Shown here piece by piece: positions 7,139 to 14,030 of a DNA stretch of 18,136 nt. Made by a program: the position numbers and the translations under genes. Positions within the stretch are counted from its first letter, which is position 1; every line of letters starts with the position of its first letter. The notes beneath the pieces are model-generated. The model was not told the origin of the DNA. It worked only from the letters and a program-made list of their open reading frames with translations, and did no database searches. Source of the stretch: an uncultured archaeon (lineage in GTDB: Archaea; Halobacteriota; Methanosarcinia; Methanosarcinales; Methanoperedenaceae); NCBI GenBank assembly GCA_902386085.1, contig CABMIA010000031.1:1-18136 (forward strand), given 5' to 3'.

Positions 7139-7782
7139 TACAACTTCCTTGCGATGATATACACTTCTTTTTTCTCAGGCTCAAGTACATCAAGGATTTC
7201 AAGCCCAAGCGATTCAAGTTCCGCGATGATCGGCTCCATATCCCTTTTCCGGGGCAATTTAAGAACCTGGAGCAGCATACCTCCGCTTTTCAGAGCAGGG
7301 AGCACATGTTCAAGGGCTGTTATCGAAGATAAAGGGCTTACCGTAATATCCATGAGCAAAACATCATATTCCCCTTCCACATGCATGGTGAATACATCAT
7401 CGAATTCCACGGTCACGTTTGGGTGTTCATGTCCGATTTTTCCAAGCTCAGAGCGAAATTCGCGGCTGAATTCGATACCGTGAACACTGGTTGCTATTTC
7501 GGAGGCGAACATGAGAAAACCTCCTGCGCTTGAACCGATATCCAGCACCCTGTCCCTGTCTTTTATAAGATTTGTCTTTTCCTGAATATCTTTGAGTTTC
7601 CAGTAGCCAGCAGGTTTGTCAAGACCTTCAGTTACTTCAACCCCATCGGAATACTCCACATCATACGAGGGTTTGGCAATTACTTTGCCGTTTACTTTCA
7701 CATGCCCGTCTATAATGGCCCTTTTTGCCCGGCCGCGGGAACCGAGATTTCCGATCTCTACAAGGTAAGAGTCAAGTCTCAT
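7138..7782 (-). CDS. S4-domain FtsJ/RrmJ-type RNA methyltransferase (TlyA-like)
   Basis: The 214-residue protein joins an N-terminal S4 RNA-binding domain (residues 1-50, [20 protein letters not shown] and DGHVKVNG) to a Rossmann methylase. Motif I is [12 protein letters not shown] (79-90). A likely K-D-K-E catalytic set as in 2'-O-ribose methylases is present: Lys62 or Lys64, Asp145 (LLMDIT), Lys175 (VLKLP) and Glu206 ([10 protein letters not shown]). The layout is that of TlyA-like proteins, so ribosomal RNA is the likely substrate, though the site cannot be told. It is the first gene of a two-gene operon with dph2, both acting on the translation machinery. Confidence 0.87.
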   Translation of the reverse strand: MRLDSYLVEIGNLGSRGRAKRAIIDGHVKVNGKVIAKPSYDVEYSDGVEVTEGLDKPAGYWKLKDIQEKTNLIKDRDRVLDIGSSAGGFLMFASEIATSVHGIEFSREFRSELGKIGHEHPNVTVEFDDVFTMHVEGEYDVLLMDITVSPLSSITALEHVLPALKSGGMLLQVLKLPRKRDMEPIIAELESLGLEILDVLEPEKKEVYIIARKL

Positions 7783-7816
7783 TTGACCCTTATATTGTGA
7801 ATTTCGCTACATTTAT

Positions 7817-7975
7817 TTATGCCCGGACTAACTTCTTGATATCAAAAAGCGGTATGTGATATTCGTTAGATACGACAAGCTCTGCTTTCGACAGGGCTTC
7901 GGATTCATCTATACCGCTATGCATGAATGCTTTCTTTCTCTTTGATATAGCGGATAATACTTCAAATATGTCCAT
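7817..7975 (-). CDS. Small 52-residue protein with strong ribosome binding site
   Basis: Minus-strand ATG at 7973-7975 is preceded by GGAGGAGAGG (7981-7990), a very good archaeal ribosome binding site. The 52-residue product reads MDIFEVLSAISKRKKAFMHS at its start, is charged, has no transmembrane segment and ends in LFDIKKLVRA; it is likely a soluble helical protein. No family is recognised. It stands alone, upstream of the methylase-dph2 operon on the same strand with a 34-nt gap, so it may be the first gene of that operon. The strong start signal is the main reason to accept it. Confidence 0.6.
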   Translation of the reverse strand: MDIFEVLSAISKRKKAFMHSGIDESEALSKAELVVSNEYHIPLFDIKKLVRA

Positions 7976-8079
7976 TGGTGCCTCTCCTCCTTATGATTTA
8001 ATACTATTTCTATAAATATAAAAGTATTTGAAAATTAATAATAATGAAAATTTTTAATTATGATAGATTGATTAAAACC

Positions 8080-8168
8080 ACAAATTATAAACGAGAACAT
8101 GTTAATTAGAGAAAGTTTTTCCAGGCTTTGGTGGTCTGGGATGAACAAGCATAGGAGGAAACAGCATA
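8080..8168 (+). promoter_or_regulatory. Promoter and leader of the DUF1646 gene
   Basis: A TATA-like AATTATAAA (8081-8089) predicts transcription starting near 8110. The leader holds a possible small hairpin (CCAGGC pairing with GTCTGG, about 8122-8140) and an AGGAGG 8-9 nt before the ATG at 8169. In bacteria DUF1646 genes are known to be controlled by a sodium-sensing riboswitch; this leader is too short to claim that motif. Confidence 0.35.
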
Positions 8169-9299
8169 ATGGCACTTGATTTAGGAATTACAATAGGACT
8201 TTTCATAATATTCCTTGTGGTATTGATCGGACCTTTTAAAATAAAAATTATTGAACAAAACCTGGAAGTGTTCCTGTTTATATGCGGGGTAGCAGCACTG
8301 ACAATTGCGGGTTTTGTTACCGGTCTTGAGTTCAATGGAGTACCTATACACACTGGATGGAGCCTGGATATAATTAAAGAAGGATTAACTGCTCCTCTCA
8401 GGATTGCCGATGTCTACGGGATCCCAATCGGGATCGTTCAAATAGTGCTTGTTGTCGGATTGATCATATACATGTGGCATGAACCGATCCATCGCGGTAT
8501 CCGGACAATGACTGAAAAACTCTCACTTAAAGTCATGGCTTTCATTCTCATTGCAGTCCTCGGCCTGATTTCAAGCGTTATCTCTGCTATTCTTGCTGCC
8601 ATTATCCTTGTCGAGATGGCAAATGCCATGCCCCTTTCAAGGAAATCGAAGATAGATCTCGTGGTCATCGCATGTTTTTCGATCGGGCTTGGAGCAGCGC
8701 TCACCCCTCTCGGAGAGCCGCTCTCAACAATCGCGATTTCTAAACTTTCAGGTGAGCCGTACCATGCAGGATTCGATTATTTGATAGTGCTTCTTGGCAA
8801 ATACATCATCCCGGGCATTATTGCGTACGGCATAGTCGGGATGTTCTTCCTTGGTAAGGCAGATACAAAAGACCAGGGATTGAAAGGTGAGGACTACAAA
8901 GAGACGTTGAAGGATGTCATTATGAGGGCAGTCAAGGTCTACGTGTTCATAATGGCTCTTGTATTCCTTGGCGACGGGTTCAAGCCGCTGATCATCCAGT
9001 ACTTCACGCAGGTACCTTCCGAAGCCCTCTACTGGGTCAATATGGTCTCAGCTATCCTTGATAACGCCACACTGACGGCAGCAGAGATCGGGCCTTCACT
9101 TTCACAGCTGCAGATCGAGGCAGCTCTCATGGGGCTTTTGATCGCAGGCGGCATGCTGATACCCGGGAATATACCGAACATCATCTCGGCAGGGAAACTC
9201 GGGATCACAAGCAAGGAATGGGCAAGACTCTGTGTTCCGCTCGGACTGGCTACGATGGTTGTGTATTTCATAATCATATTCGTACCGAGCTATATCTGA
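8169..9299 (+). CDS. DUF1646 membrane transporter (putative Na+-linked ion transporter)
   Basis: This 376-residue protein has about ten hydrophobic helices (e.g. residues 8-22, 34-52, 88-104, 122-150, 163-178, 204-228, 255-268, 316-338, 355-374). Two family landmarks of the ion-transporter fold shared with NhaD/ArsB-type proteins are seen: TPLGEPLS (179-186), at a discontinuous helix, and DNATL (298-302), followed by GNIPN (333-337). It matches the DUF1646 family, found in methanogenic archaea and some bacteria and thought to move Na+ or H+ across the cell membrane; the substrate is not shown here. An AGGAGG ribosome binding site and TATA box support the start. It is a single-gene unit. Confidence 0.88.
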   Translation: MALDLGITIGLFIIFLVVLIGPFKIKIIEQNLEVFLFICGVAALTIAGFVTGLEFNGVPIHTGWSLDIIKEGLTAPLRIADVYGIPIGIVQIVLVVGLIIYMWHEPIHRGIRTMTEKLSLKVMAFILIAVLGLISSVISAILAAIILVEMANAMPLSRKSKIDLVVIACFSIGLGAALTPLGEPLSTIAISKLSGEPYHAGFDYLIVLLGKYIIPGIIAYGIVGMFFLGKADTKDQGLKGEDYKETLKDVIMRAVKVYVFIMALVFLGDGFKPLIIQYFTQVPSEALYWVNMVSAILDNATLTAAEIGPSLSQLQIEAALMGLLIAGGMLIPGNIPNIISAGKLGITSKEWARLCVPLGLATMVVYFIIIFVPSYI

Positions 9300-9327
9300 A
9301 CAATCAATAGCAATTGGAACAAAAGCA

Positions 9328-9402
9328 ACAACGACCCAGTATGGACTCACGAACTAAGGCATTGTGGGTTCTTATGGGTTCGTTGTGTTTACTTTTAATT
9401 TT
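9328..9402 (+). terminator. Imperfect hairpin plus T-rich tract after the DUF1646 gene
   Basis: ACAACGACCCA (9328-9338) pairs with TGGGTTCGTTGT (9375-9386) with one bulged T, closing a 36-nt inner region that holds further weak pairing. A T-rich stretch follows (9388-9402). It lies about 30 nt after the stop codon, a suitable place for a terminator. The next 120 nt (about 9403-9520) hold nothing I can recognise. Confidence 0.4.
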
Positions 9403-9550
9403 CCCAATACAACGCTGACGGGCAACGTTCTTCGAGTTATGAAAATTAGTAAGTGATATTTCCATTTTAACCCATTATCTTAGCGAAAGATGATTATAAT
9501 TATTAAACTCGACAGCATAGCGGCGACAAAGGCGGACAAACCCTCAAAAA

Positions 9551-9725
9551 AGGCTTGAATTCCAGAAGCTCATGGGAGTAAGGAAAGAAGCAGGCTTTGT
9601 AAAGCAGGGTTTCACGGTTGTGGATTACATCCATTATGGGAAGAGCGGTTCCCGTACACCACTCGCAGGATAAGGGATGAAAGAGAAACCTGCTGCCGGT
9701 GCTGAGGTCGGTGTTTGATTTTTAG
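9551..9725 (+). pseudogene. Decayed proline dehydrogenase 3' fragment (copy 1 of a direct repeat)
   Basis: The plus strand encodes RLEFQKLMGVRKEAGFVKQG and then FTVVDYIHYGKSGSR, the C-terminal block of FAD-dependent proline dehydrogenase (EFQMLxGVR... VPYG). No start precedes it and the frame breaks after GKSGSR. The DNA is closely similar to 11075-11245, so the two form a direct repeat of about 175 bp, with weaker similarity reaching left to about 9520. Copy 1 keeps a T that copy 2 has lost (GGCTTTGTAAAG), while copy 2 keeps the reading frame further on, so both have decayed independently. A toxin-antitoxin pair lies between the copies. Confidence 0.75.
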
Positions 9726-9807
9726 GGACTTTCGAAAGACCGGCAAAATATTTAATTATTTTGCAATCTAAAATAAGCGATTAGAGGATTTGTATCGGGT
9801 TTTAATA

Positions 9808-10062
9808 TCAATATGCCTTATCGTGATGTTCGTAATAATGAAATGCAACCGTTTCCCCTTCAATAGAATATACGAGCACAAATGGGTTTAAATGAATTCT
9901 TCGTGTTCCTTTCAAATCATGCTTAAGCGGTTTTCCGGCCTCGTGATTTTCACATACCTTTTTTATTGATTTCTTTAGCCTATCTGAGAGTGTCTTGTCC
10001 TTTTTCTTTGCTTGTTTAAGTTGTTTCTCGAAAGTAGGCGTGAAAAATGCTTTGTAAGTCAT
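9808..10062 (-). CDS. RelE/ParE-superfamily toxin (YafQ-like mRNA interferase)
   Basis: The 84-residue protein has the compact RelE fold pattern: TFEKQLKQAKKKD, two helices with DRLKKSIKKVCEN, then the signature KPLKHDLKGTRRIHLNPFVL and the C-terminal strand YYEHHDKAY. RelE-type toxins cleave mRNA on the ribosome; the HH near the C-terminus and the basic residues of LKGTRRIH are where catalytic and RNA-contact residues lie in relatives. It starts 13 nt after the stop of the Panacea-domain gene, in the same direction, so it is the toxin of that pair. Length is normal and the gene appears intact. Confidence 0.85.
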   Translation of the reverse strand: MTYKAFFTPTFEKQLKQAKKKDKTLSDRLKKSIKKVCENHEAGKPLKHDLKGTRRIHLNPFVLVYSIEGETVAFHYYEHHDKAY

Positions 10063-10075
10063 GCTTTCTATCTAC

Positions 10076-10678
10076 TTACAAAGAATCGAGATAAGAATCA
10101 ATATCTTCGGCGGTAGCGCACAACACTCCTTTGCCTTGTTGAACTTCAAGCATGCTTTGCTTCACGGAAGTTAAGAGCTTTTCGTTGCGATAAGTTGAAT
10201 CCATGTCCTTCTTATATTTGTCCAGATCTATCATATCTCCAAATTCCGTCTCCTTGTACGGTTCTGATTCTTTGGTTGCCATAACGATACTTTTAGTAGG
10301 TTTGAAACCCCAATCCCTGGCAACCTGTTCAAGCACCTCGAATTCCTCATCATTCAAATGTTCTACACAGGTTTTGTCTTTTGTTGTTTTGAAGAAAGTA
10401 GCATACAGGCCTTTATTTGTTTCTTTATATTCCATCACGATATCTTCGCCTGATATCGCCTGCCCTGTGGTAGCAATCTCATCACTGTAAGGACCGTAAA
10501 AGTAACTCTTAAATTCTATATCAGTCAGCCTTTTTCCCAGCCTTTCTATTGCACATAGCTCGGCTAAATAGATCATTTTTACAAGTCTAATTTCAGTCAG
10601 ATATCGAGTTTTATAAGTAAAATAAACTATAATATCCCGTAGCTTATGGTTTACGGTTAGAAGTTTCATTTTCGCCAC
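10076..10678 (-). CDS. Panacea-domain (DUF4065) antitoxin
   Basis: The protein (about 200 residues) contains a Panacea/DUF4065 (SocA-like) domain over residues 5-130: VYFTYKTRYLTEIRLVKMIY, then LAELCAIERLGKRLTDIEFK and YFYGPYSDEI, a typical core. Panacea domains are antitoxin modules that pair with many unrelated toxins; here the partner is the RelE-type toxin immediately downstream. The C-terminal tail (ATAEDIDSYLDSL) is a plausible toxin-blocking segment. The GTG at 10676-10678 is chosen because GAGAGGT lies 4 nt upstream; a TTG at 10694 or ATG at 10667 are alternatives. The pair sits between two decayed proline dehydrogenase fragments, pointing to arrival by insertion or duplication. Confidence 0.8.
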   Translation of the reverse strand: MAKMKLLTVNHKLRDIIVYFTYKTRYLTEIRLVKMIYLAELCAIERLGKRLTDIEFKSYFYGPYSDEIATTGQAISGEDIVMEYKETNKGLYATFFKTTKDKTCVEHLNDEEFEVLEQVARDWGFKPTKSIVMATKESEPYKETEFGDMIDLDKYKKDMDSTYRNEKLLTSVKQSMLEVQQGKGVLCATAEDIDSYLDSL

Positions 10679-10741
10679 ACATACCTCTCTTTTCAAATCT
10701 ATTTAACTCTTGCTATTTGCCTTAACTGCTCAGAGAACAAT

Positions 10742-11245
10742 GTGGAAAAGATCGTAAGCAGCGCCGCATTAAAGAAGCCCCTTGTCTGGATAGACCTAAA
10801 AAAAATACAGGAACGCGGGCATTGTCATACAGTCGAACCTCAAGAGAAGCGAGAGCGACGTGAAGAGAATAGCCCTGGCAGGAGGCATCATTCGGCTTGT
10901 CAAGGGCGCATACAGCGAGAAAAGCGACATCGCGTACAAAAGCCAGAGCGACATAACGATCAACTTCTCAAAACTCAAGGGCTATCTTTTCTACAAAAGC
11001 CCGTATTTCACTGTCCCAACCCATGACGAGTTGTTGATAAACGAGGCCAAGAGGCGAATAAAGCCCATCAGAAGAGGCTTGAATTCCAGATGCTCATGGG
11101 AGTAAGGGAAGCAACAGGCTTGTAAAGCAGGGTTTCACGGTCGTGGATTACATCCCCTATGGTAAGAGCGGTTCCCGTAACCACCCGCAGGATTGGGAAG
11201 AAGAGAAACCTGCTGCTGATACTGCGGTCAATATTTGATTTTTAG
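10742..11245 (+). pseudogene. Decayed proline dehydrogenase (C-terminal half, copy 2 of the repeat)
   Basis: Reading across at least three frameshifts gives proline dehydrogenase sequence: SAALKKPLVWIDLKKIQERG, then (shift) GIVIQSNLKRSESDVKR, IIRLVKGAYSEKSDIAYKSQ, PYFTVPTHDELLINEAKRRI, (shift) LEFQMLMGVREATG, and (shift) VKQGFTVVDYIPYGKSGSR to a stop. LVKGAY and THDE are strong marks of the FAD-binding barrel of this enzyme, which oxidises proline to pyrroline-5-carboxylate. The N-terminal half is absent: recognisable sequence begins at GTG 10742 directly after the start of the divergent antitoxin operon. It is thus a dead gene whose 3' part is repeated at 9551-9725. The frameshift sites are near 10817, 11074 and 11120. 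Confidence 0.82.
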
Positions 11246-11404
11246 AGAATTTAGGAAAAACTTACCATACATTGCGAAAAGACAGCTATATTTTTATTAA
11301 GTGTTTACAATAATTCCCTCGCAGTTTGGTTAAGGATAATGGGTAATTGAAGCATGTGAGGAGGGATTATAGAGCTTTAAACTCTCTTTTTATTTTTTAG
11401 GAAT

Positions 11405-11413
11405 ATTTATAAA
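11405..11413 (+). promoter_or_regulatory. TATA box for the zinc-ribbon membrane protein pair
   Basis: ATTTATAAA lies about 30 nt before the ATG at 11442, and no ribosome binding site precedes the ATG. The spacing predicts a leaderless or nearly leaderless transcript. The stretch from 11246 to 11404 holds no gene I can support. Confidence 0.5.
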
Positions 11414-11441
11414 GTATCAGTCTTATCAAAGTAATTGCAGT

Positions 11442-11858
11442 ATGATGTATTGTAAAAAGTGTGGTCAAGAGTTGCCAGATGGTGCAGCTTTCTGTTCAAA
11501 GTGTGGTACTAATCAGGGTGAAGAACCAAAAAATGAAAAATCGAGAACTATAGAATTGGTATTGGGTTTGCTTGGTGGAATATTTGGATTCTTTGGAGCA
11601 TTATTTGCAATAGGTATTGGTGGGTTAGCTGGTGCTTTCGGGGCATCTGGAGCTTCTGATGTTGTCGGGCTTGGATTTGCTGCAATAATCTTCTCAATAA
11701 TCGGGATTGTTGGAGCAGTATCCGTGAAATCAAAGACAAAAAGGGCAGGGCGGCTAATGATTATCAGTGCTTTTGGGGGTCTTATTTCTATAAGCTTGGC
11801 TTATCTATTACCCTTTGTATTATTGCTAATTAGTGGGATTATGGCTTTGAGGGAATAG
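11442..11858 (+). CDS. Zinc-ribbon membrane protein (first of a pair)
   Basis: The 138-residue protein starts with a zinc-ribbon knuckle pair, CKKCG (Cys4, Cys7) and FCSKCG (Cys19, Cys22), separated by GQELPDGAAF. After a short charged stretch come four or so hydrophobic helices (about residues 38-60, 64-88, 102-118, 120-135) rich in Gly and Ala, FGFFGALFAIGIGGLAGAFG being the first. The function of such zinc-ribbon/transmembrane proteins is not known; the knuckle faces the cytoplasm if the usual topology holds. The start may be ATG 11442 or the adjacent ATG 11445. It is followed 11 nt later by a second zinc-ribbon membrane protein, so they are one operon. The low GC content resembles its partner and contrasts with the fae-dph2 region. 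Confidence 0.75.
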   Translation: MMYCKKCGQELPDGAAFCSKCGTNQGEEPKNEKSRTIELVLGLLGGIFGFFGALFAIGIGGLAGAFGASGASDVVGLGFAAIIFSIIGIVGAVSVKSKTKRAGRLMIISAFGGLISISLAYLLPFVLLLISGIMALRE

Positions 11859-11869
11859 GGTGATTATGA

Positions 11870-12505
11870 ATGTATTGCATTAAATGTGGTACTCAAAATC
11901 CAGACGATGCAAGTTTCTGTTTTAAGTGCGGAAACAATCTGAGTTCAATTAAACCAGAAGTTGAAAGGAAGGGAATCACGGGCAAGTTAGGAAAAATGGG
12001 AATTCCAGGATTTCGAAGTGGCAAAAAATGGAAGATGGCAATAGCTATATTTGGATATTTTTGGATATTTCTGATTCTATTGGCTTTGGTATTTCCATCT
12101 CCAAAACCAAGTCCAACACAGCAGAAGCTTGCTCAGACACAAATATCTATTGAAGAAACTAAAAGCAAGGCCTTAAACATTTCTTATGATGACTTAATGA
12201 GAAACAATGAAAATTATATTGGAAAGATTGTTTATTATAGAGGCAGAATTCTCCAAGTAAATGAAATTAGTAATGGCAAGTATGCTTTGCGTGTCGCTAC
12301 GAAAAAAGAATCATATGGAGGTTATTTAGAAGAAGTAATATGGGTTAATTACAAAGGAAGCAGGCTTTTAGAAAATGATCTTATTGATATATGGGGTGAA
12401 GTGAAAGGACTCAAATCGTATACAGCGGTTCTCGGAAACGGAATTACAATACCAGAGATAGAATCGTTGCATGTAGAATTGGTTACAAAGTCAGGAGAAA
12501 AATAA
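11870..12505 (+). CDS. Zinc-ribbon, single-helix protein with extracytoplasmic OB-like domain (second of a pair)
   Basis: The 211-residue protein begins with the same kind of zinc knuckle as its neighbour, CIKCG and FCFKCG (Cys3, Cys6, Cys17, Cys20). A basic linker leads to one transmembrane helix (about 53-75, KMAIAIFGYFWIFLILLALV). The outside part has a Pro/Gln linker and then a beta-rich domain beginning YDDLMRNNENYIGKIVYYRG, followed by strands IWVNYKG and LIDIWGEVKG. That layout (YDDLxRNxxxYxGKxVxxxG) recalls the OB-fold-like domains of small exported proteins in many bacteria. GGTGATT 4-6 nt before the ATG supports the start. The tandem zinc ribbons suggest that the two proteins arose by domain sharing and act together. 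Confidence 0.75.
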   Translation: MYCIKCGTQNPDDASFCFKCGNNLSSIKPEVERKGITGKLGKMGIPGFRSGKKWKMAIAIFGYFWIFLILLALVFPSPKPSPTQQKLAQTQISIEETKSKALNISYDDLMRNNENYIGKIVYYRGRILQVNEISNGKYALRVATKKESYGGYLEEVIWVNYKGSRLLENDLIDIWGEVKGLKSYTAVLGNGITIPEIESLHVELVTKSGEK

Positions 12506-12619
12506 TTATTAAAATTATATATTTGAATTTTAGAATTAACAGACCATCCTCACTTTTTAAAAGGTTGGGGTCTTTTCAAATAGAGGATACCTTAAAATAT
12601 TTTATTTCTTGTGATTGAT

Positions 12620-13819
12620 CTATCCACTAAAGTATGCAGTCACAATTTCTATAGCCTCCTGTCGTGTTATTCCACCTCTAAAATAATCCATCACAGCTTG
12701 AATCGCTTCATCCTTGTCGATTCTGCCATTACCATTGACATCATAGCTGGATACCAGACTTGCTCCAACCTTAATAGTTGTTGCCCCAGTTACAATACCT
12801 GTATTTTGAAGATCATCTTTAAACGTTCCACTTATTGTATAGTTTCCTTCGGTGGATGGTGCTATCAATGTGTAAATGATTGGATTACTGCTCATTTGGG
12901 TAAAAGTGTAAACATTGTTTTGATATTCATAACCAGCCGAAGTACCAATAAAACTGAAACCCATGGGTATTATCTCAATAACTTGATACCCGGGTGAGTC
13001 AAAAATTGTTTGTGGGAAAGGAGTCAGAGTTATGTTGAAGTGGCTGCTATGCTGGATTACAGAAGGTGAAATTCTTCTCACAACACTTCCGTTGCTTGTT
13101 ATCGGTGGTGTCGTAGAGAGTGGGGTAGAAGTAGGCGTTGGAAGAGGAGTTATCAATGGTGTTGGGGTGGCTATAAGAGTGGGCGTTGGTGCTATTGTAG
13201 GTGTAGGTGTTGGAGTTACTATGAAAGAATAATTTATTGATAACTTTGGGTGTTTTGATGTATCATATGAATTTTTAGAATAAAATGATGCCGATTCGTA
13301 TCCAGCATTCTGCCTAGTTGATTTTAGCAAGATTGTAATTAACTGTTGAGAATGATTATGCACAGCTTGAGTGATATTCCAAGAATAAGCACTATCATCA
13401 AATGGCGTTGCTATCTCTTCTAACAGATTTGAAGATTCATTTGAAAAAGATAACCATGTAACACTGAGTGGATTCCATGAACTATTAGGATATTCAAAAG
13501 CAGCTATGTGTGGGGTGTTCGAACCAACATATAGAGCATATAATTGAAGTGTTGCCGAGTTTATTACTGCGTTTTGAGGAAGTACCGATAAATCGAATTT
13601 TAAGAGAGTTATTTTTGTTTCATTCGGTATCGTCCAATATATGCTTGGATTGTATAAAGTTACCCCCGATTCTAAATAAGAACTGCCAACATAATTATCG
13701 TAGGGATTTTGCGAATCAACATACGTGTCTTCAATCGGCTCCAAAATTAAAGTCGAAGCATTTGCAATTGAAGCAATAGAAAGAATAAACAAAGATATGA
13801 AAATTATATTTCGAATCAC
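12620..13819 (-). CDS. Secreted surface protein: DNRLRE module, Thr/Pro linker, dockerin-like end
   Basis: The 399-residue protein has a signal peptide (1-22, hydrophobic IIFISLFILSIASIANA). Residues 23-197 form a DNRLRE-type beta module (LEPIEDTYVDSQNPYDNYVG, KFDLSVLP, SATLQLYAL) known from archaeal and bacterial adhesins. A Thr/Pro-rich linker (201-240) leads to a second beta module (about 247-352, RRISPSVIQHSSHFNITL to GATTIKVG), and the end has an EF-hand/dockerin-like repeat (YDVNGNGRIDKDE at 359-371, then a helix pair ending TAYFSG). No C-terminal membrane anchor is present, so binding to a cell-surface cohesin or the S-layer by the dockerin end is plausible. Many N-x-S/T sites would allow N-glycosylation. 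GTG start with GGTGA 7 nt upstream; TATA-like sequence lies at about 13858-13866. Confidence 0.8.
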   Translation of the reverse strand: MIRNIIFISLFILSIASIANASTLILEPIEDTYVDSQNPYDNYVGSSYLESGVTLYNPSIYWTIPNETKITLLKFDLSVLPQNAVINSATLQLYALYVGSNTPHIAAFEYPNSSWNPLSVTWLSFSNESSNLLEEIATPFDDSAYSWNITQAVHNHSQQLITILLKSTRQNAGYESASFYSKNSYDTSKHPKLSINYSFIVTPTPTPTIAPTPTLIATPTPLITPLPTPTSTPLSTTPPITSNGSVVRRISPSVIQHSSHFNITLTPFPQTIFDSPGYQVIEIIPMGFSFIGTSAGYEYQNNVYTFTQMSSNPIIYTLIAPSTEGNYTISGTFKDDLQNTGIVTGATTIKVGASLVSSYDVNGNGRIDKDEAIQAVMDYFRGGITRQEAIEIVTAYFSG

Positions 13820-14030
13820 ATTTAATTCACCACTACACTTTTTATAATGCTATTAGAGTATAAAGAGTTTACGAAAATAAAAAAATTATCAGCTATTTAT
13901 AATTTGTATGAAATATCTTAAATCCGCTTATCCTAAATCTCTTTCAATACTTTAGGACTGAAATCAGAGTAATGTCTTACTAAAACTATTGATATACTCT
14001 ACAACAATTATTTTTTCAATACAGAGTAGC

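Noticed and set aside
8099..8179. A 26-codon upstream ORF overlapping the start of the DUF1646 gene.
   Set aside because: The likely TATA box at 8081-8089 puts the transcription start downstream of this ATG, and no ribosome binding site precedes it.
9407..9440. AACG...CGTT spacing after the DUF1646 gene, considered as an integron attC-like site.
   Set aside because: The paired arms are too short and no integrase or cassette structure is present.
9726..9741. Short palindrome CTTTCGAAAG next to the first proline dehydrogenase fragment, considered as an insertion footprint.
   Set aside because: Only 10 bp, with no matching sequence at the second fragment; chance is as likely.
11548..11739. Gln/Leu-rich frame opposite the zinc-ribbon membrane protein.
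   Set aside because: Low-complexity antisense of the Gly/Ala-rich helices; no start signal.
13032..13232. Val/Gly-rich open frame on the plus strand resembling a repetitive protein.
   Set aside because: It is the antisense reading of the Thr/Pro linker of the surface protein and has no start signal of its own.
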